DNA of 10,016 nt from Pseudomonadota bacterium (GTDB taxonomy: Bacteria; Pseudomonadota; Gammaproteobacteria; Steroidobacterales; Steroidobacteraceae), in the NCBI GenBank assembly GCA_021808195.1, contig JAKBCE010000087.1, positions 1 to 10,016 of the forward strand. Direction: 5' to 3'. Shown in pieces: positions 7,604-10,016 of the stretch. Under the pieces are notes generated by a model, which saw only the letters and a program-made list of their open reading frames with translations, made no database searches and was not told where the DNA came from. Within the stretch, counting starts at the first letter, position 1; every line of letters begins with the position of its first letter. The position numbers and the translations under genes are program-made.

Positions 7604-8619
7604 AGCCGTTCGCATGGCACCAGGCGCGATCCTCCGCGGAGGCGGCATCGTCCGCATCGGCAACCTGCGCCGAGACGATGACACGGATGGATGACGTGCC
7701 CCACGGCGCGCTCGTCATGGCCGGCGGCATCGACCTGCTCGATCTGATGAAGGCAGAAGTGCTCGCGCCGGCGCAGCTGATCAGCGTGGGCGACCTCGCG
7801 GACCTGCAGTCGATCGCCGAGATCCAGGGCGGCGCGCGAGTAGGCGCGGCGATCACGCTCGCCGCCCTCGCCGCCCATCCGCTGATTCGCCCGCGCTACC
7901 CAGCACTCGCGGCCGCCGCGGCCGGTTCCGCCAGCGCGCAGATCCGCAACGTCGCGACGCTCGGCGGCAACCTCTTGCAACGGCCGCGCTGCTGGTATTT
8001 TCGATCGCGGCAGCAACGCTGCCTGCGCCGCGGCGGCGTACACTGCTTCGCGCACGACGGTGAGAATCGCTACCACGCGATCTTCGACAACCAGCGCTGC
8101 GCGATCGTGCACCCCTCGTCACTGGCGGCCGTTCTGGTCGCTCTCGGCGCCGCCGTCGAACTGATCGATGCCGCGGGCGGCACTCGCCGCCTGCCGCTCG
8201 AGTCGTTTCTGACACCGCCGGTAGACGACGTCACCCGAGAAAATGCTCTGCAATCCAAAGAAGTCCTCGTCGCCGTGCACCTTCCGGCGATCTGCGAAGG
8301 CTTGCGCATGGCCTATTCGAGGCGCGGCGAGAAGGACTCGTTCGACTGGCCACTCGCCGAAGTCGCGGTCGTGCTCGAGCTGGAGACCGACGGATGCTGC
8401 CACCGTGCAGCAATAATCCTCGGCGCGGCGGCCCCCGCGCCGCATCGCTCTGTCGCCGCCGAACGGTGCCTCATCGGTGCGGTGATCGACGATCAACACG
8501 CGCGCGCCGCCGCGTCTGCCGCGATCGCGCGGGCAACACCACTCTGCGACAACGCCTACAAGCTACCCCTGTTCGCGGCTCTTGTGCACCGCACGATCGT
8601 GGCCGCCGCTCGCGGCTGA
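7600..8619 (+). CDS. Molybdenum hydroxylase FAD-binding subunit with [4Fe-4S] insertion
   Basis: The 339-residue protein is the medium (CoxM/YagS-like) subunit. The FAD-binding domain shows MAGGIDLLDLMK (40-51) and TLGGNLLQRPRC (120-131). The C-terminal CO-dehydrogenase flavoprotein domain starts near residue 220. Four cysteines, C131, C141, C149 and C167, lie in a loop after GGNLLQ. This is the insertion that binds an extra [4Fe-4S] cluster in PaoB/YagS and 4-hydroxybenzoyl-CoA reductase beta subunits. The opening MKPFAWHQA is typical of the family, supporting the start at 7600 over later ATGs. That start overlaps the large subunit stop by 4 bases (ATGA). The ribosome site is poor, so translation is probably coupled to the upstream gene. 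It would hand electrons to an acceptor that cannot be told from sequence. Confidence 0.94.
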   Translation: MKPFAWHQARSSAEAASSASATCAETMTRMDDVPHGALVMAGGIDLLDLMKAEVLAPAQLISVGDLADLQSIAEIQGGARVGAAITLAALAAHPLIRPRYPALAAAAAGSASAQIRNVATLGGNLLQRPRCWYFRSRQQRCLRRGGVHCFAHDGENRYHAIFDNQRCAIVHPSSLAAVLVALGAAVELIDAAGGTRRLPLESFLTPPVDDVTRENALQSKEVLVAVHLPAICEGLRMAYSRRGEKDSFDWPLAEVAVVLELETDGCCHRAAIILGAAAPAPHRSVAAERCLIGAVIDDQHARAAASAAIARATPLCDNAYKLPLFAALVHRTIVAAARG

Positions 8620-8643
8620 CACGCGACGCGGCCTGTTTAAGAT

Positions 8644-8675
8644 GGGGAGGAAGCGCCCGAATATGCCCCCTCCCC
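8644..8675 (+). terminator. Stem-loop after the molybdenum hydroxylase operon
   Basis: GGGGAGG (8644-8650) pairs perfectly with CCTCCCC (8669-8675) over an 18-base loop, 24 bases after the stop of the FAD subunit gene. No T-run follows, so it may only slow or protect the 3' end of the transcript. The 207-base gap to the next gene otherwise holds no clear feature; its promoter should lie there. Confidence 0.3.
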
Positions 8676-8826
8676 GATCCGTACCGCTCAGGCCGAGAGA
8701 ACGTCAGCCGCCAGATCCCAGAGCCGCCCTTCCATCGACCCCAAATCTCCTGCCGTATCCGATAGTGGTTTACCTCGACGCCTCCAACTGATATCCATGA
8801 GTTAATCCGAGCAGGGAGACGCCGCG

Positions 8827-9354
8827 ATGAATATCGCGATAATTGCGCGATGGAGCCTGCTGATCGGCCTGATCGGCCTGATCGGCCTGATCGGCAGCGC
8901 AGCGTTCGTCACCGTCCGTGCAACTACCACAACCGATGTCTACGCGCCGCTGCGACTGTACGAGGGCGCCTGGCAAGTCACGCAGACCACGCCCGCCCCC
9001 AAGAAGCCCGATCAGCTAATCAACGACTGCGCGAAAATCGGACGCTCCTTCGCCTGCCAGCAGGCCGTAAACGGCAAGCCCGGCCCGCTGGTAGTGTTCA
9101 TTCCAGACTTCCCGCCCGGCCACTATCACACTCAGATCGTGCTGCCCGGCGGCGCCGCGCTCGGACCGCCCGGCACTCTTACCAGCGCCGGCGAGCACTG
9201 GACCTATCTCGGCACACCCGATGCCAAGGGCGTGCGCTACCGTACAATCAACGTCTTCAGCGGTCGCGACCGCATCCATTTCGTAACCGCGCGTTCCCCT
9301 GACGGCAAGACCTGGACGGTGACGATGGCGGGGAATGAGATGCGTGAGCAGTGA
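8827..9354 (+). CDS. Small membrane-anchored or secreted protein of unknown function
   Basis: The 175-residue protein begins with a short positive N-terminus and one hydrophobic segment (residues about 9-30) made largely of LIGLIGLIGLIG, followed by a polar extracytoplasmic domain. The segment acts as a signal anchor or an uncleaved signal peptide; there is no lipobox. The domain shows LYEGAWQVTQ (44-53), a cysteine pair C68/C77 that could form a disulfide, GEHWTYLG (122-129) and RTINVFSGRDRIHFV (139-153). It ends with SPDGKTWTVTMAGNE. The pattern of short strands with W and Y recalls small beta-barrel proteins near DUF1579, but this is only a resemblance. AGGGAG (8813-8818) lies 8 bases before the ATG. 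It follows the molybdenum hydroxylase operon in the same direction after a 207-base gap and is probably a separate unit. Confidence 0.85.
   Translation: MNIAIIARWSLLIGLIGLIGLIGSAAFVTVRATTTTDVYAPLRLYEGAWQVTQTTPAPKKPDQLINDCAKIGRSFACQQAVNGKPGPLVVFIPDFPPGHYHTQIVLPGGAALGPPGTLTSAGEHWTYLGTPDAKGVRYRTINVFSGRDRIHFVTARSPDGKTWTVTMAGNEMREQ
8860..8895 (+). repeat. Tandem repeat, 4 x 9 bp (CTGATCGGC)
   Basis: Four exact copies of CTGATCGGC lie head to tail inside the hydrophobic segment of the small membrane protein, encoding four Leu-Ile-Gly units. Because the unit is a multiple of three, gain or loss of a copy by slippage keeps the frame and changes the membrane segment by three residues. Confidence 0.95.
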
Positions 9355-10016
9355 TGACCACGATGCGAAAACATCGACATGCTGCAGACCGGCGTCGAAA
9401 GACCGCTCCCGGCTCAGGGGACTAAACCGCTCGCGCGGTAGGGGCGGCTTCGATCGGGGGAAGTGCCGGATGTTAGCTTTTTGGCTTTGTTCCGTAAGTT
9501 GAGGAGGGAGGCAGCGTGTCCCGATTTGAAAGCGAGACATCCGACCGCGTGCCCTTTTGGCTCAGGCGCATACAGTTATTTTCCCCTGTTCAATGTTACG
9601 GTAGTTGCGGCAGTTCACCTGGGTTCACCCGACCACCGGGCCTGGCCCCTCATCCGCCTGTAGCTGGCAGATTCCGGAATCGTCCTCGCGGATCGATGCC
9701 GCCGCTCGCGCAGGGGTACGTTGTCGGGGCGCTTTAGACGGCTCCTTGCGGATGCCCGCCATAGCCCGTAGGCCACTGATGACTGAACATCAGGTCGGCT
9801 CCACCTCCGTTCGGGGCAGGCGGGCCGACGATCATCGTCGTGGCTTTGCGCCACTAAAGAAAGCACCTCCTTAGCAACTCTCGTCGCACCTCAATCTCAT
9901 TGACGCGTTCCGCCGTCCATGAGAAGCTTCGATAGTTCGAAGATGGGCCGGCTTGCTTGAAGAGGCATTAGCCGTTGAGACGTTCGGTCCCTCAAGGTGG
10001 TAGGCGCCGAAGCCGG
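9355..10016. other. Gene-free 3' region with structured block
   Basis: No open frame in these 662 bases has a plausible start, codon use and recognisable protein. A small hairpin CGATG-CGAAAA-CATCG (9361-9376) follows the previous stop by 6 bases but lacks a T-run. A locally AT-richer patch lies around 9566-9600. Two GTTCACC copies 10 bases apart (9613-9629), a 12-base palindrome GATTCCGGAATC (9670-9681) and a run of hairpins (9740-9854) follow. CTTCGA-TAGT-TCGAAG (9927-9942) is a further perfect hairpin. Confidence 0.5.
9740..9854. ncRNA. Dense run of hairpins, candidate structured RNA or mobile-element end
   Basis: Consecutive inverted repeats nearly tile this stretch. GGCT/AGCC (9740-9743 with 9763-9766) encloses GCGG-ATGC-CCGC (9748-9759). 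Then come CTGATG-ACTGAA-CATCAG (9776-9793), GTCGGC (9794-9799) with GCCGAC (9824-9829), GACGAT-C-ATCGTC (9827-9839, sharing three bases with the last) and GTGGC-TTTGC-GCCAC (9840-9854). The strand is unknown because hairpins read on both. Just beyond, the minus strand carries AAGGAGGTG (9871-9863). A non-coding RNA or the untranslated end of an insertion sequence would both fit; no transposase is visible in the window. Confidence 0.28.

Noticed and set aside
8642..8791. Small plus-strand frame of about 49 codons between the FAD subunit and the membrane protein
   Set aside because: Proline/arginine-rich, starts in a hairpin arm and lacks a ribosome site.
9670..9681. 12-base perfect palindrome GATTCCGGAATC
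   Set aside because: One or two such palindromes are expected by chance in 10 kb; no context supports a site.
9516..9737. 73-codon plus-strand frame with a GAGGGAGG sequence upstream
   Set aside because: The ribosome-like site is attractive but the product is proline/arginine-rich with no recognisable fold and lies in a region of repeats and palindromes.
9615..9866. 83-codon minus-strand frame starting within AAGGAGGTG
   Set aside because: The start overlaps its own ribosome site and the product is arginine-rich and crosses all the hairpins; not believable as a protein.
9898..10016. Minus-strand open frame of about 38 codons entering from the right edge, ending in a plausible-looking tail (ELSKLLMDGGTRQ)
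   Set aside because: Only about 58% of third positions are G or C, lower than in the genes here, and no family is recognisable; too short to support.

Overview
This is a high-GC bacterial window (most genes use G or C at third codon positions). The gene families present (stand-alone phosphotransacetylase, DsrE-like protein, molybdenum hydroxylase with an iron-sulfur FAD subunit) fit a metabolically versatile member of the Pseudomonadota. Nothing in the sequence fixes the genus. No rRNA, tRNA, CRISPR array or intact transposase was seen.

Layout. Positions 1-396 (+) hold the 3' end of an unrecognised gene, overlapped by 8 bases by a phosphate acetyl/butyryltransferase gene (389-1381, +). A 345-base gap with a small palindrome leads to a short DsrE/DsrF-like gene (1727-2104, +). 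This converges with a major facilitator transporter on the minus strand (2236-3429). Positions 3430-4754 hold no intact gene. They contain minus-strand fragments that read like a decayed gene, and then a structured stretch (4268-4704) leading into the next operon.

The centre of the window is a three-gene molybdenum hydroxylase operon (4755-8619, +): a [2Fe-2S] subunit, a molybdopterin-binding catalytic subunit and an FAD subunit, joined by two 4-base ATGA overlaps. The FAD subunit carries the four-cysteine insertion that binds an extra [4Fe-4S] cluster in PaoB/YagS-type enzymes. Electrons would pass from the Mo site through two [2Fe-2S] clusters to FAD, with the [4Fe-4S] cluster nearby. The substrate cannot be read from sequence; an aldehyde or N-heterocycle is likely. 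The small subunit lacks a Tat signal, so a cytoplasmic enzyme is expected. No Mo-cofactor insertion chaperone (XdhC/PaoD type) lies in the window.

Downstream is a small membrane-anchored or secreted protein of unknown function (8827-9354, +) whose hydrophobic segment is built from four copies of a 9-base repeat. The last 660 bases have no supportable gene but contain a dense run of hairpins (9740-9854).

The observations most worth following are a terminator and a competing hairpin in the leader of the molybdenum hydroxylase operon, the structured block at 9740-9854, and the decayed gene at 3674-4330.
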